Part shown: positions 17,557 through 26,952 of the stretch, in pieces | Numbering within the stretch: the stretch's first letter is position 1 | How the letters are laid out: every line of letters begins with the position of its first letter | DNA from: Acidobacteriota bacterium | Lineage (GTDB): Bacteria > Acidobacteriota > Holophagae > Acanthopleuribacterales > Acanthopleuribacteraceae | Direction: 5' to 3' | DNA: 64,000 nt | NCBI GenBank assembly: GCA_002747255.1 | Contig: PDUC01000041.1 | Coordinates: 1 to 64,000 of the forward strand | Translations under genes and position numbers: made by a program | Notes under the pieces: generated by a model | The model's input: only the letters and a program-made list of their open reading frames with translations | Databases searched by the model: none | What the model was told of the DNA's origin: nothing

Positions 17557-20500
17557 ATCGATTCAATCCGTGCTTCTTATAGGCAGCGGTCCCATCACCA
17601 TTGGTCAAGCCTGTGAGTTTGACTATTCGGGCGTTCAGGCGGCCAGGGCACTGAGGGAAGAAGGCGTCAAGGTCATTCTGGTCAATTCCAACCCTGCAAC
17701 CGTCATGACGGATCTCAATATCGCCGATCGAACCTATATTGAACCGCTCACACCGTCCTTTCTGACAGAAATTATTCGCAAAGAGCGGCCCGACGCCCTT
17801 TTACCGACCATGGGAGGTCAAACCGCACTCAATTTGAGCTTGCATTTACAGGCTCGCGGTGTGCTGGACAAGTATAACGTTCGCATTATCGGCGCTTCTG
17901 TTGAGGCCATCAACCTGGGCGAAGACAGAGAAAAGTTCAAAGACCTGATGGCCCGGCACCATCTCGATACCTGTCGAGGCGGATTCGCCACTTCAATGGC
18001 GGAAGCAGAAGCTTTGGCCGAAGAAATTGGGTTTCCCATCATCATTCGACCCAGTTTTACACTGGGCGGTTCCGGTGGCGGCGTTGCGTATGACTGGAAC
18101 ACGTTTAGAGAGATTGCCTCAAACGGATTGCGTGAATCCGCCAACACCCAGATCCTCGTAGAAGAGAGTATTCTGGGTTGGAAGGAATACGAATTTGAAG
18201 TTGTTCGAGACAAAGCCGACAACGCGGTTATTATTTGTTCCATTGAGAACATCGATGCCATGGGTGTTCACACAGGCGATTCCATTACCGTTGCGCCTGC
18301 AATGACCCTGACCGACAGGCAATATCACACATTGCGAGACATGTCGCTTACCGTCCTGCGAGCCGTTGGTGTGGATACGGGCGGTTCCAATGTACAGTTT
18401 GCCATTGACCCCCATTCGGAACGCATTGTCATCGTGGAAATGAACCCGCGCGTTTCACGCAGTTCGGCACTGGCAAGCAAGGCAACAGGCTACCCCATTG
18501 CCAAGGTGGCCGCTAAACTGGCTCTTGGTTACACGCTGGATGAACTGGACAACGAAATTACAGGCTGCACACCGGCCTCCTTTGAGCCTGCCATCGATTA
18601 CGTGGTAGTCAAAGTCCCGCGATGGGCATTTGAAAAATTCCCGAACACGAATCTGGAGCTGACAACCCAAATGAAATCGGTCGGTCAAGTCATGTCGATG
18701 GGACGCACCTTCAAGGAAGCTCTGCAGAAAGCCATTCAAAGTCTCGAAACCGGCTTCAAGGGATTCCCCTGGCAGTGTCCGGCTACATCTGATCCCGAGC
18801 AGCTGAACATGCTGCTCGAAACACCCAACTGGAGACGAATGCACGCCATTGCATCCGCTTTCAGACAGGGAAGAACGGTTGAAGAGGTGAGCAGACTGAC
18901 CAGGATCGATCCCTGGTTCCTCACCCAGATACAGGAGCTGATTGAAACCGAAAAACAACTGCGAAAACGCACCAGTGCAAACCAGCCCATTCCACCAGAA
19001 CTGATTGCCAAAGCCAAGCGGCAGGGTTTTCAGGATGATGAATTAGCGGATCTGCTGGGCAGGGAAGAAAGTGACATTCGCGAACTGAGGTCACATGTTC
19101 CCTATGGCTTCAAATCCGTTGACAGTTGTGCCGGTGAATTTCCGTCACGGACACCCTATCTCTACGGCACTTACGGCGAAACAAGCGAAATCGAGCCTCT
19201 CGAGGGCAGAAAGGTCGTCATTCTCGGCAGCGGTCCCAACCGAATTGGCCAGGGGATTGAATTTGATTACAGCTGTGTACGAGCCGTAACGGGTTTTCAG
19301 AATTGCGGGTTCCAAGTCATTATGATCAATTGCAATCCTGAAACCGTCTCCACCGACTTCGATGTGGCTGACCGGCTCTATTTCGAGCCCATGACTTGGG
19401 AGCGAGTTCGCCACATACTCGATTTTGAACAGCCTGAAGGCGTCATCGTCTCATTTGGGGGGCAAACCGCTCTCAACCTCGCGGAACCAATTGCCAGAGA
19501 GGGTTATCCCATTATGGGAACCTCTTTCAAGTCCATTCAACTGGCCGAAGACCGCGAGAAATTTAACGCTCTCTTGAATGAATTGGGTTTGAAACAGCCC
19601 AAAGGCACCATCGCCTTTTCACTGGAAGAAGCGGAACAAAAGGCCAAAGAAATCGGCTATCCCGTTATGATTCGACCCAGTTTTGTCCTGGGTGGAAGAG
19701 CCATGTCCATTGTTTTTGATCAGTCCGAACTGGATCAAGCCATGTACAACGCCTTTGAGGCGGCTGGAGAGCAGCCGGTTCTGATCGATATGTTCCTCGA
19801 TGACGCCGTTGAAATTGACGTAGACGCTATTTCCGATGGCACAGACGTGTTGATTCTGGGTGTCATGCAGCATATTGAAGAAACAGGTATCCACAGTGGT
19901 GACTCATCGTGCTGCCTGCCCGCGCCCATTCTCTCCAGAAGCCAGGACCGGCTCCTGCGTGAAGCGACTCGAAAAGTGGCCTCAGCTTTGGGTGTGGTGG
20001 GTTTAATCAACATTCAGTTCGCCCTTTGGAACGATGAACTCTATATCATCGAGGCCAACCCGCGGTGTTCCCGCACGGTCCCGTTTGCCGCCAAATCCAC
20101 CGGTATTCCCTTTGCCCAGCTTTCGGCTGAAGTCATTGCCGGCAGAAAACTCAAGGATCTGGTCAGAGATTTGGATCCAGCCCCCGCCATGTGGCATGTG
20201 AAGTCGCCTGTCTTTCCCTTTAAGAAACTGGCAGGAGAAGACCCTCTAGCCGGCCCGGAAATGAAATCGACAGGTGAAGTCATGGGCGTTTCATTCTCCT
20301 TTGGCAACGCGTTTGCCAAAGCCTATCGAGCCACAGGCCACAAATTGCCGAGGGGCGGACGGGCATTCATCAGCGTCAATAACCGCGACAAAAAAAAGGT
20401 GCTTCCCATCGCCATGGCCCTCTATCAACTGGGCTTCGAACTCTGCGCTACTGCCGGCACAGCCCGTTTTCTCAGCCAGTCAGGTCTGGAAGTGGAAGCG

Positions 20501-20779
20501 GTAACGAAACTACACGAAGGCGGTCACCACATCCACCAAAGAATGATCGATGGAGAAATTCAATTGGTGATCAATACACCCGTTGGAAAAATGTCCCACC
20601 ACGATGATCGCTACATACGGAGCACCGCTCTACTCTATGGCATACCCTGCTTAACCACTTTAACGGCATCTCGCGCTCTGGTTGAAGGCATTCGCGCCAT
20701 TAAAAGTGAACGCATGCTTGTTCACTGTCTCCAGGATATGTTCACGATTCAGAAATCATCGCCTCAATCTCAGACCTGA
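17543..20779 (+). CDS. carB: Carbamoyl phosphate synthase large subunit
   Basis: Makes carbamoyl phosphate from bicarbonate, ammonia and two ATP. At 1078 residues it has the full two-half layout: [17 protein letters not shown] opens the first ATP-grasp half and [17 protein letters not shown] the second, with a C-terminal allosteric domain of MGS type ([10 protein letters not shown]). Key ATP-grasp segments [12 protein letters not shown] and [11 protein letters not shown] and [22 protein letters not shown] are intact. Its 3' end overlaps by 38 bases the 3' end of the convergent acyltransferase gene, so no terminator lies between them. Confidence 0.97.
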   Translation: MPRDKSIQSVLLIGSGPITIGQACEFDYSGVQAARALREEGVKVILVNSNPATVMTDLNIADRTYIEPLTPSFLTEIIRKERPDALLPTMGGQTALNLSLHLQARGVLDKYNVRIIGASVEAINLGEDREKFKDLMARHHLDTCRGGFATSMAEAEALAEEIGFPIIIRPSFTLGGSGGGVAYDWNTFREIASNGLRESANTQILVEESILGWKEYEFEVVRDKADNAVIICSIENIDAMGVHTGDSITVAPAMTLTDRQYHTLRDMSLTVLRAVGVDTGGSNVQFAIDPHSERIVIVEMNPRVSRSSALASKATGYPIAKVAAKLALGYTLDELDNEITGCTPASFEPAIDYVVVKVPRWAFEKFPNTNLELTTQMKSVGQVMSMGRTFKEALQKAIQSLETGFKGFPWQCPATSDPEQLNMLLETPNWRRMHAIASAFRQGRTVEEVSRLTRIDPWFLTQIQELIETEKQLRKRTSANQPIPPELIAKAKRQGFQDDELADLLGREESDIRELRSHVPYGFKSVDSCAGEFPSRTPYLYGTYGETSEIEPLEGRKVVILGSGPNRIGQGIEFDYSCVRAVTGFQNCGFQVIMINCNPETVSTDFDVADRLYFEPMTWERVRHILDFEQPEGVIVSFGGQTALNLAEPIAREGYPIMGTSFKSIQLAEDREKFNALLNELGLKQPKGTIAFSLEEAEQKAKEIGYPVMIRPSFVLGGRAMSIVFDQSELDQAMYNAFEAAGEQPVLIDMFLDDAVEIDVDAISDGTDVLILGVMQHIEETGIHSGDSSCCLPAPILSRSQDRLLREATRKVASALGVVGLINIQFALWNDELYIIEANPRCSRTVPFAAKSTGIPFAQLSAEVIAGRKLKDLVRDLDPAPAMWHVKSPVFPFKKLAGEDPLAGPEMKSTGEVMGVSFSFGNAFAKAYRATGHKLPRGGRAFISVNNRDKKKVLPIAMALYQLGFELCATAGTARFLSQSGLEVEAVTKLHEGGHHIHQRMIDGEIQLVINTPVGKMSHHDDRYIRSTALLYGIPCLTTLTASRALVEGIRAIKSERMLVHCLQDMFTIQKSSPQSQT

Positions 20780-21452
20780 CGCGATCTCTCAAGGCCAGTG
20801 TATCCATTTCCTCTATTTCACTTTGAGGAATAGGTTCACCTATTTTAAGCCGGATACGCCCGGGCCGTATGGAATAGGAAGTTGCGTTGTTGAGCTGATA
20901 CAGGTCACAAATTCCCAATGGAACAAGATCCAAATTGGCTTTTTTAGCCAAGTGAAAGGGGAGTTTCTTGAAGGATTTCAATTCGCCATCGAGAGTTCGT
21001 CCTCCTTCGGGAAAAATAATCAGTGATTTTCCATTCCGGGTATAAGCAATCGCCTTTCGGATAGCCGATACAGAGGCATGCACATTATTCCTGTCAATAG
21101 GGATATTTCCCAAACGGCCCATTACTCTGCCATACAGCGGCCATTTATGCTGCCAAAGTGCTTCAACACCGCGCAGGTAAACGGGAATGAAACCGCCAAC
21201 CAGAGGAATATCCAGGAAGCTGATGTGATTGATCATGAAAAGATAAGAGCGGTTCTTCTGAATATGCTCAAGACCTGAAACATCCACTTTGATCAATATC
21301 AATTTAAAAAAGAATCGCAGTAAGGCCTTTAAAAATGGGTCTATTCTTTCCAACGGGAAAAGGAAACTGAGTATATAAGCAGTTACCAGAAATACAACAA
21401 AATAAATTCCTCCGATAATCCAAAAAACAAGTGATCTTATGGTGTCAATCAT
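20742..21452 (-). CDS. plsC: 1-acyl-sn-glycerol-3-phosphate acyltransferase
   Basis: Adds the second acyl chain to lysophosphatidic acid, giving phosphatidic acid at the inner membrane. The two diagnostic motifs are NHISFLD (NHx4D) and FPEGGRT; PIDRNN lies between. A hydrophobic N-terminus of about 35 residues ([20 protein letters not shown]) should anchor it. The 236 residues are typical. It starts 14 bases after the lipid kinase gene and probably shares its transcript. Its last 12 codons overlap carB on the opposite strand. Confidence 0.9.
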   Translation of the reverse strand: MIDTIRSLVFWIIGGIYFVVFLVTAYILSFLFPLERIDPFLKALLRFFFKLILIKVDVSGLEHIQKNRSYLFMINHISFLDIPLVGGFIPVYLRGVEALWQHKWPLYGRVMGRLGNIPIDRNNVHASVSAIRKAIAYTRNGKSLIIFPEGGRTLDGELKSFKKLPFHLAKKANLDLVPLGICDLYQLNNATSYSIRPGRIRLKIGEPIPQSEIEEMDTLALRDRVRSEIEAMISES

Positions 21453-21466
21453 TCAAAACTCTTCTA

Positions 21467-22357
21467 TCAACAGAAAAACTCAACGGCCCGATGAAGGCAC
21501 TCTATGTCAATGGGGGTCTTCCCCATCAGTTCCCCATCCGGTGTCAGTATCTTGGAAGACGGGGCCAGGACCGATATTTTTTTGGCTTTGAAAACCTCCA
21601 CTTCGCTCTGGTGAACATGCTCACCTTTAAAGATTGTGGGAAACAATCTGATAATTTTGAAACGGGAAGCTTTATTCAGGAGAATGACATCCAGGTAGCC
21701 GTCATCAATCTCAGCTTCAGGCGCAATGATAAAAGTGGCTCCGGTGTATCGGGTATTGGCAATTTCAACAAAGAAATTCTGACTCTTATAGAACTGGCCG
21801 TCCAACTCCATTTCCAAAGGATAGGTCTTCATGCGCAATAGCTGCCAGAAAACACCAATGGAATAAGCCATATTTCCAAGTTTCTTAAAAGACCTGGCCG
21901 TTTTATTGGCATCGGAGACAAAGCCAAATCCCAGGACATTCATGTAGTAATAAACCTGACCTTCTGTGGTAAAGCGCGCCAAATCCGCTTTCCGGGTGCG
22001 TTTTTTCACGATTAGTTCAATGGCTTTTTCCCACTGATAGGACTTCAGGTTGAGATCCCGCGCAAAGGCATTACCCGTTCCAATGGGAATAATGCCCAGT
22101 GGAGGCTTGTGTTTCAGCTTGTTTTGCTGATAACCATTGATCACCTCAAATAAGGTGCCATCGCCACCCGCAGCAATAACGCCATCGTAATTGGAGAGAT
22201 CTGCTTCCCGAACAAGAGCAACACCATGCCAGGCATATTCGGTATACATGAAGTTAGCTTGAACAGCTTTTGCCTGGAACGCACTCTTGATGGCTTTCAA
22301 GGTTCTGGCAGCTCGTTTGTGGCCTGCTTGAGGGTTGTAGATAATCAATAATTTCAT
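21467..22357 (-). CDS. Diacylglycerol kinase family lipid kinase
   Basis: DAGK catalytic-domain protein (DgkB/YegS-like) that phosphorylates diacylglycerol or a related lipid. The N-terminal LLIIYNPQAGHKRA and the GGDGTLFEVINGY nucleotide loop, followed by GIIPIGTGNAFARDL, are diagnostic. Two domains are normal; this protein has about 296 residues from the ATG I chose. An in-frame TTG/ATG further upstream would add 28 residues unlike the family. It lies between a UbiA-like membrane protein and plsC, so all three may act on membrane lipids. The specific substrate is unknown. Confidence 0.87.
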   Translation of the reverse strand: MKLLIIYNPQAGHKRAARTLKAIKSAFQAKAVQANFMYTEYAWHGVALVREADLSNYDGVIAAGGDGTLFEVINGYQQNKLKHKPPLGIIPIGTGNAFARDLNLKSYQWEKAIELIVKKRTRKADLARFTTEGQVYYYMNVLGFGFVSDANKTARSFKKLGNMAYSIGVFWQLLRMKTYPLEMELDGQFYKSQNFFVEIANTRYTGATFIIAPEAEIDDGYLDVILLNKASRFKIIRLFPTIFKGEHVHQSEVEVFKAKKISVLAPSSKILTPDGELMGKTPIDIECLHRAVEFFC

Positions 22358-22463
22358 CTTTACTCTGTCCACGTTTAGTTTAGCATGAAGAAGTAATAGA
22401 AAAAACGGATCTTTACACAGGTACTTCACCCAACAATTCAATTAAGCACCCTGTGTTTTCCAC

Positions 22464-23222
22464 TCAGGCGAATAACAGCAAAAGAAGAGCATGGCACACA
22501 ACGGGCATGAAAGCACAGTCCACCTGTGGTAAATGCTTGGGCCAAACACCATGAAGCACACTGACTCCAATCAGACTTAGGGGCACACCCACAATCACAT
22601 AACCCGGAATGGAAAGAAAGGCAGTCAGCCGGGCAAAAAACACTGTTTTTTTACCATAAATTACTGCTAAGGAGCGTAGGTTGTTTTTTCGATCCCTATC
22701 TCTGTCAAAAAAACCGCTCCAAATGAAATTACTCCATGCCATCATGAAAAAAGAACTGTAAAGCAGTTTGTTATTCCCTGCGACCAACCCCAGGCATAAC
22801 CATGTAAAGAGAGCCGCTCCCAGAAGTTCCTTCACACCCGGAACCAGTTTGATAAGACCAGAAGTCATGCTTAAATACAAACTGCCTGCTAAAACCAGAA
22901 TGATCAACCACCTCATTTCCCTTGACGTAATATGCTGAATGAGGAAAATGAGAAAAATGAACGTAAAAATCAAGACGACTGCAGTGAGCAGAATGTGATG
23001 ATAGTGCCTCCGAGCGAGTTTAAAACCGACACGTTTCTCCAATGTGCGGTCAAGAGCGTAGACAGAAAGAGTCCCGAAAAATGTTACAAACAGGATGATA
23101 AGGCGCAAAGTAACTTGAAGATTCACCATAAAAACAAACTGAACTGAAACCATTACACAGGCAGGCCAAACACCCAACCCCAGCAAAATTTCCGTGATTC
23201 TTTTTCCTGCCGATTTCAACAT
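22464..23222 (-). CDS. UbiA-like polytopic membrane protein
   Basis: A 252-residue very hydrophobic protein with seven to nine membrane segments. YALDRTLEKR in the first third and FFDRDRDRKNNLRSLAVIYGKK later resemble the two Asp-rich prenyl-diphosphate motifs of UbiA prenyltransferases, the second including the usual LAVxxGxK follow-up. The first motif lacks the full NDxxDxxxD, so activity may differ. UbiA enzymes attach prenyl chains to aromatic or glycerol-phosphate acceptors; with the lipid kinase and acyltransferase next door, a membrane-lipid or quinone role is plausible. The gap to the lipid kinase is 106 bases. Confidence 0.62.
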   Translation of the reverse strand: MLKSAGKRITEILLGLGVWPACVMVSVQFVFMVNLQVTLRLIILFVTFFGTLSVYALDRTLEKRVGFKLARRHYHHILLTAVVLIFTFIFLIFLIQHITSREMRWLIILVLAGSLYLSMTSGLIKLVPGVKELLGAALFTWLCLGLVAGNNKLLYSSFFMMAWSNFIWSGFFDRDRDRKNNLRSLAVIYGKKTVFFARLTAFLSIPGYVIVGVPLSLIGVSVLHGVWPKHLPQVDCAFMPVVCHALLLLLFA

Positions 23223-23393
23223 AGCTCTTTTTCTAACCGCTCAGGAACAGCAAGCCTGCTCCCAGGCTCACCATGCCCAGTCTCAAGAGTCGCCATTCCA
23301 AGCTGGACCTTTTTCCAGCAGAAAAGAACCCGAAAGCTGTTGGTCTTTATGTTACGGGGGTTAACTTCAGTGTGATGTTCTGTATGCGTTTTC

Positions 23394-24518
23394 TCAAAAA
23401 GGAAGTACGCCGAGCAGGCTTCGATCTCCCTCAGCCAGACATCGAACTAATTCTTCCTTAAAGTAGTTGGGTTCTTCAGGAACCAATTCTTTAACTCTTC
23501 CCTGATAATGATCATAACTTCTGTCTATATCTTCTTTTAAAAGATTGTAAAGGTTACCGGTGTTTCTTCCTTCATTCACTTTATCCTGGTTGTAGAGAAT
23601 CAAGTCAGAAATAAGAACTCTAGCAACTCGCTTGGCTTTTTTCACCTCAGGGGTATCATCAGCCGAGGGCAGAGCAATAGCTTTGTTGCCCGCCCTCTCA
23701 ATCGGCGGTTTCAGCATCTCAGTTTGGGGTTTACCGGGAACGCGATCTTCCTCGGACTCTGCATGAGGTTCGGAAGCAGGTTCACTCTTTTGCTGAACGG
23801 GTATTTCATCGCGAATCTTCTCGGTAATTTGATCAGGTCCTGGTACAGATCTTTTTTGTGAAGCCGGTTCAGCAGGAACCTTATATTTCAGATTAGCGGG
23901 CTTCTTCTTTAGTTTTGCCGTAATCATGGTGAGTTCCATGCCTGCCACATGAGCGAGGTTTTCTATCATTCCCAGCCCTGGTAGCTCCATTGTCGCCCCG
24001 GAATCCAGATACAGTAATCCTGCAACCTTGCCACGAACTTGAATTGGGATAAAGGCCGATTTAACAGGGGAGAAATCATCCAATTCTGTAATTGCATCTG
24101 AAATGGAACCCAAATCACTGTAATTATACAGCTTCATGCTCATGCTGTTTATGGATTCACGCAGTTCAGGATACGCATTGATACCCCAATGAATTTTTTT
24201 CACCTTTCCTTCCATAAAATCCCGTTCAAACCCACGAGCAGCAAAACCGTGCAGGAGGCGGTCTTTAACAATGAGAAACAGCACTCTGGGTACTATTTTT
24301 CCCACGCAATCCAACAGGATATTCAGAATGTTAGCCTGCGTATAACCCTCTCTGAATTTTTGTAGGCACTCCATGAGTTCCTTTGACCCATCCGCATTTT
24401 GAGTTTCAGTGAACTGCTTTTGCAACAAGTCCAATTCACTTTCAACTTCACTCTGTAGAGATGAAATCTGTTTTTTGAATTTATCTTTAAGTTCCTGAAT
24501 GAGATGTTCCTGAGTCAT
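23394..24518 (-). CDS. GAF-domain protein with a conserved C-terminal module
   Basis: A 374-residue soluble protein: N-terminal coiled coil (1-60), a GAF-like sensory domain (about 60-200; SAFIPIQVRGKVAGLLYLDS is the typical core strand pair), a Pro/Glu/Lys-rich linker (200-285), and a C-terminal helical module (about 285-374) with ARVLISDLILYNQDKV and YFKEELVRCLAEGD. From memory, similar C-terminal modules occur in acidobacterial and myxobacterial proteins, attached to varied sensors. No output enzyme is visible, so it may signal through protein contacts. The next gene downstream is a UbiA-like protein after a 171-base gap. Confidence 0.75.
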   Translation of the reverse strand: MTQEHLIQELKDKFKKQISSLQSEVESELDLLQKQFTETQNADGSKELMECLQKFREGYTQANILNILLDCVGKIVPRVLFLIVKDRLLHGFAARGFERDFMEGKVKKIHWGINAYPELRESINSMSMKLYNYSDLGSISDAITELDDFSPVKSAFIPIQVRGKVAGLLYLDSGATMELPGLGMIENLAHVAGMELTMITAKLKKKPANLKYKVPAEPASQKRSVPGPDQITEKIRDEIPVQQKSEPASEPHAESEEDRVPGKPQTEMLKPPIERAGNKAIALPSADDTPEVKKAKRVARVLISDLILYNQDKVNEGRNTGNLYNLLKEDIDRSYDHYQGRVKELVPEEPNYFKEELVRCLAEGDRSLLGVLPF

Positions 24519-24640
24519 GGTTGATAACCTCCATGCAATTTATATTATCATTTCCCCTAGAATAAAAAAATGAAGATTTTGATTAGATAATTCAATTAAG
24601 ACCCTCATGGGTTACTCGATAAAAAAACAAGACGCCAAAC

Positions 24641-24669
24641 TTGAGAACTCAGACTTCCTGTGCTACATT
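24641..24669 (+). promoter_or_regulatory. Promoter of argS
   Basis: TTGAGA (24641-24646) and TACATT (24664-24669) lie 17 bases apart, 31 bases before the argS ATG. AAGGGG is the ribosome-binding site. No T-box or other leader structure was seen. Confidence 0.5.
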
Positions 24670-24700
24670 ACGCCATTCATTGAAACAAAGGGGTTAAAGG

Positions 24701-26809
24701 ATGGAGAAAAAACAACTGACCAATGCACTCTACGCCGCAATTGATCAGCCCGAACAGCTTTCAGAAGAATTTATTGAAAAACTGCTTGAAAAGCCGAGGG
24801 ACAGGAACATGGGCGATTGGGCCTTTCCCTGTTTTCAATTGGCGCGCGTTATGCGCCAGGCTCCACAGCAGATTGCCAGTGAGCTTGTGCAGCGATTGAA
24901 CCTCGTGTTACGTGAATACTCCTATATCGAATCCGTTCAAGCAGCGGGTCCCTACTTGAACTTCACCATCAGCAAGGCCGCTTTAGCTGAGCAAATTATA
25001 CCCGCCATGCTCAGCGGCTCTGCTTTAGATAATCGATCACAAACCAAACAACGCGTCATGATTGAGTACTCTCAACCCAATACTCACAAGGCCTTTCATG
25101 TCGGGCACATGCGAAACGTTGCCCTTGGTGACGCCCTGGTCCGCATCGTAGAGTGGTCCGGTGATGACGTGGTGGCTGCCAATTATATTGGCGATGTAGG
25201 TGCTCATATTGCCAAATGCCTTTGGTACCTGAAAGAGCATTACAAAGGGGAAATTCCCACAGAAAACCGCGGAGAGTTCTTGGGAGAGATGTACCGATGT
25301 GCAACAGAATTGTTGGATTTCAATACACTTACAAAATGCCCCATGCCAGGAGTTATTACCGCGAAGGTAGTGTCTGTACATCCAATAGAGCACCATCTCA
25401 AACAAGTGGTTCTTTCAACGGGAACTCATGAAAAAACGGTTGTCTGTGGGGGGAAAGACTACCGTACAGGCGATGTGGTCGCCTATGCTGGACCGGGTAG
25501 CAAAGTGAAGGGTCGGTTGGTTCAGGAGAAAACAGCCCACGGTATGCTCTCACAAGGCATGATTTGCAGTGAAAAGGAACTGGGTCTCTCCGATGATAAC
25601 GATAAGATTTATACTTTCAGACCAACGCAGGAACCCGGTTGCGAAATTGCGGAGGTCATGCGTAAAGAAGACAGTTTGCCTGCATCCACCTCTGTTCTTC
25701 AGACCATGGAAGAACGAACGCGAGGCGTTTCAAACATCCTGAAACAACTTGAATCTAAAGATCCCGACACCATTAAACTCTGGCAGGAAACGAAATCCTG
25801 GTCCATGGATGCTTTCCATGAAATTTACCATTGGCTGAATGCTCGGTTTGATCATTACTTCTACGAAAGTGAAGTGGGTGACGAAGGCAAAGAGCTGGTG
25901 TATGAATTCAAACAAAAAGGCCTTTTCATTGAATCCGAGGGAACCATAGGCGCTGACCTCAGCGGCGACAAGCTGCCGTTTTTCATGCTCCTCAAGTCCG
26001 ATGGAACCGGTCTTTATTCCACTAAAGACCTGGCCTTGGCGAAACGAAAATTTGAAGACTTTAAAATCAATCACTCCATCTATGTGGTCGATGCCTCGCA
26101 GTCTCTCCACTTCCAGCAGGTCTTTGCCACCTTGAAGCAGATGGGCTTTCAACAGGCGAATGACTGCCATCATCTGGCGTACGGTCTGGTTGTCATTCCG
26201 GGCGGGAAAATGAGTTCCAGGGCGGGCAACATCATTCCCTTTTCCGAGCTTAGAAAACGCCTGGATGAAAAAATTAAGAGAGAGTTTCTGGACAAGTACC
26301 GGGGGAGTTGGACTGAAGAAGAAATCGAACAGGCATCGAGATTTATTTCCATCGCAACCATTCGATACGGCATGTTGAATTGCGATCAGATCAAGAATAT
26401 CGTTTTCGATCTGGATGAATGGACATCCAAAAGCGGCAACACCGGCCCCTATCTGCTCTACGCCTATGCGCGAATCGCTTCCCTTTTGAGGAACGCAAAG
26501 ATAAATGAATGGACCGGGAAACCGCAATGGTCACTTCTGCAAACAGAAGAAGAAAAAGCGCTGGTTTCACTGCTCTCTGAATTTGAAAAGACCATTTTGA
26601 AAGCCGCTGAGGATTACAGACCCCAATTGGTCTGCATCTACCTGTACGATCTAGCCAAGAGTTTCAGCCGCATGTGGGACAAAATCGCCATCTTGAAAGC
26701 TGAAACAACTGAATTGAAAGTAACCAGACTTCAACTGGCCAAAGCAACGGGAATGGCACTGAAGAAGGGCTTGGAACTTTTGGGAATCCAGACCCTGGAG
26801 CGAATGTAG
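24701..26809 (+). CDS. argS: Arginyl-tRNA synthetase with an inserted PheT-type tRNA-binding domain
   Basis: Class I synthetase charging tRNA-Arg. The catalytic core has AFHVGHMRN (HIGH, 133-136) and GGKMSSRAGN (KMSKS counterpart), plus the C-terminal anticodon-binding helices ending in LLGIQTLERM. At 702 residues it is about 130 longer than usual (550-580). The excess is an insertion at about 213-325 between the EFLGEMYRCA helix and the EERTRGVSN helix. It carries VITAKVVSVHP, VVCGGKDYRTGD and GMLSQGMICSEKELGLS, which match the tRNA-binding (EMAP/Trbp111-like OB) domain at the N-terminus of phenylalanyl-tRNA synthetase beta chains. The reading frame is open across both junctions and codon use looks even. 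The synthetase call is firm; the insert's role in tRNA capture is inferred. Confidence 0.95.
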   Translation: MEKKQLTNALYAAIDQPEQLSEEFIEKLLEKPRDRNMGDWAFPCFQLARVMRQAPQQIASELVQRLNLVLREYSYIESVQAAGPYLNFTISKAALAEQIIPAMLSGSALDNRSQTKQRVMIEYSQPNTHKAFHVGHMRNVALGDALVRIVEWSGDDVVAANYIGDVGAHIAKCLWYLKEHYKGEIPTENRGEFLGEMYRCATELLDFNTLTKCPMPGVITAKVVSVHPIEHHLKQVVLSTGTHEKTVVCGGKDYRTGDVVAYAGPGSKVKGRLVQEKTAHGMLSQGMICSEKELGLSDDNDKIYTFRPTQEPGCEIAEVMRKEDSLPASTSVLQTMEERTRGVSNILKQLESKDPDTIKLWQETKSWSMDAFHEIYHWLNARFDHYFYESEVGDEGKELVYEFKQKGLFIESEGTIGADLSGDKLPFFMLLKSDGTGLYSTKDLALAKRKFEDFKINHSIYVVDASQSLHFQQVFATLKQMGFQQANDCHHLAYGLVVIPGGKMSSRAGNIIPFSELRKRLDEKIKREFLDKYRGSWTEEEIEQASRFISIATIRYGMLNCDQIKNIVFDLDEWTSKSGNTGPYLLYAYARIASLLRNAKINEWTGKPQWSLLQTEEEKALVSLLSEFEKTILKAAEDYRPQLVCIYLYDLAKSFSRMWDKIAILKAETTELKVTRLQLAKATGMALKKGLELLGIQTLERM

Positions 26810-26841
26810 TTTGACTTGAACACAATGAGTAGGAAAGGGCA

Positions 26842-26909
26842 TGTCTGCGTTTTTCCAAAATCACCTTCACACGGCAAAGTGTTCGAAAAATCCTGGAAAA
26901 ACGCAAACA
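26842..26909. repeat. Long inverted repeat between argS and the convergent coiled-coil gene
   Basis: Two 16-base arms (26842-26857 and 26894-26909) are complementary except at one position, around a 36-base loop; a second pair, TCACCTT and AAGGTGA, interleaves with it. It lies between two convergent genes and could act as a bidirectional terminator or 3'-end stabiliser, although there is no clean T run after either arm. Confidence 0.5.
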
Positions 26910-26952
26910 CACCAAAGGTGAAGAAAGCCTGTCATGCTTTTTGGGTTCATTT

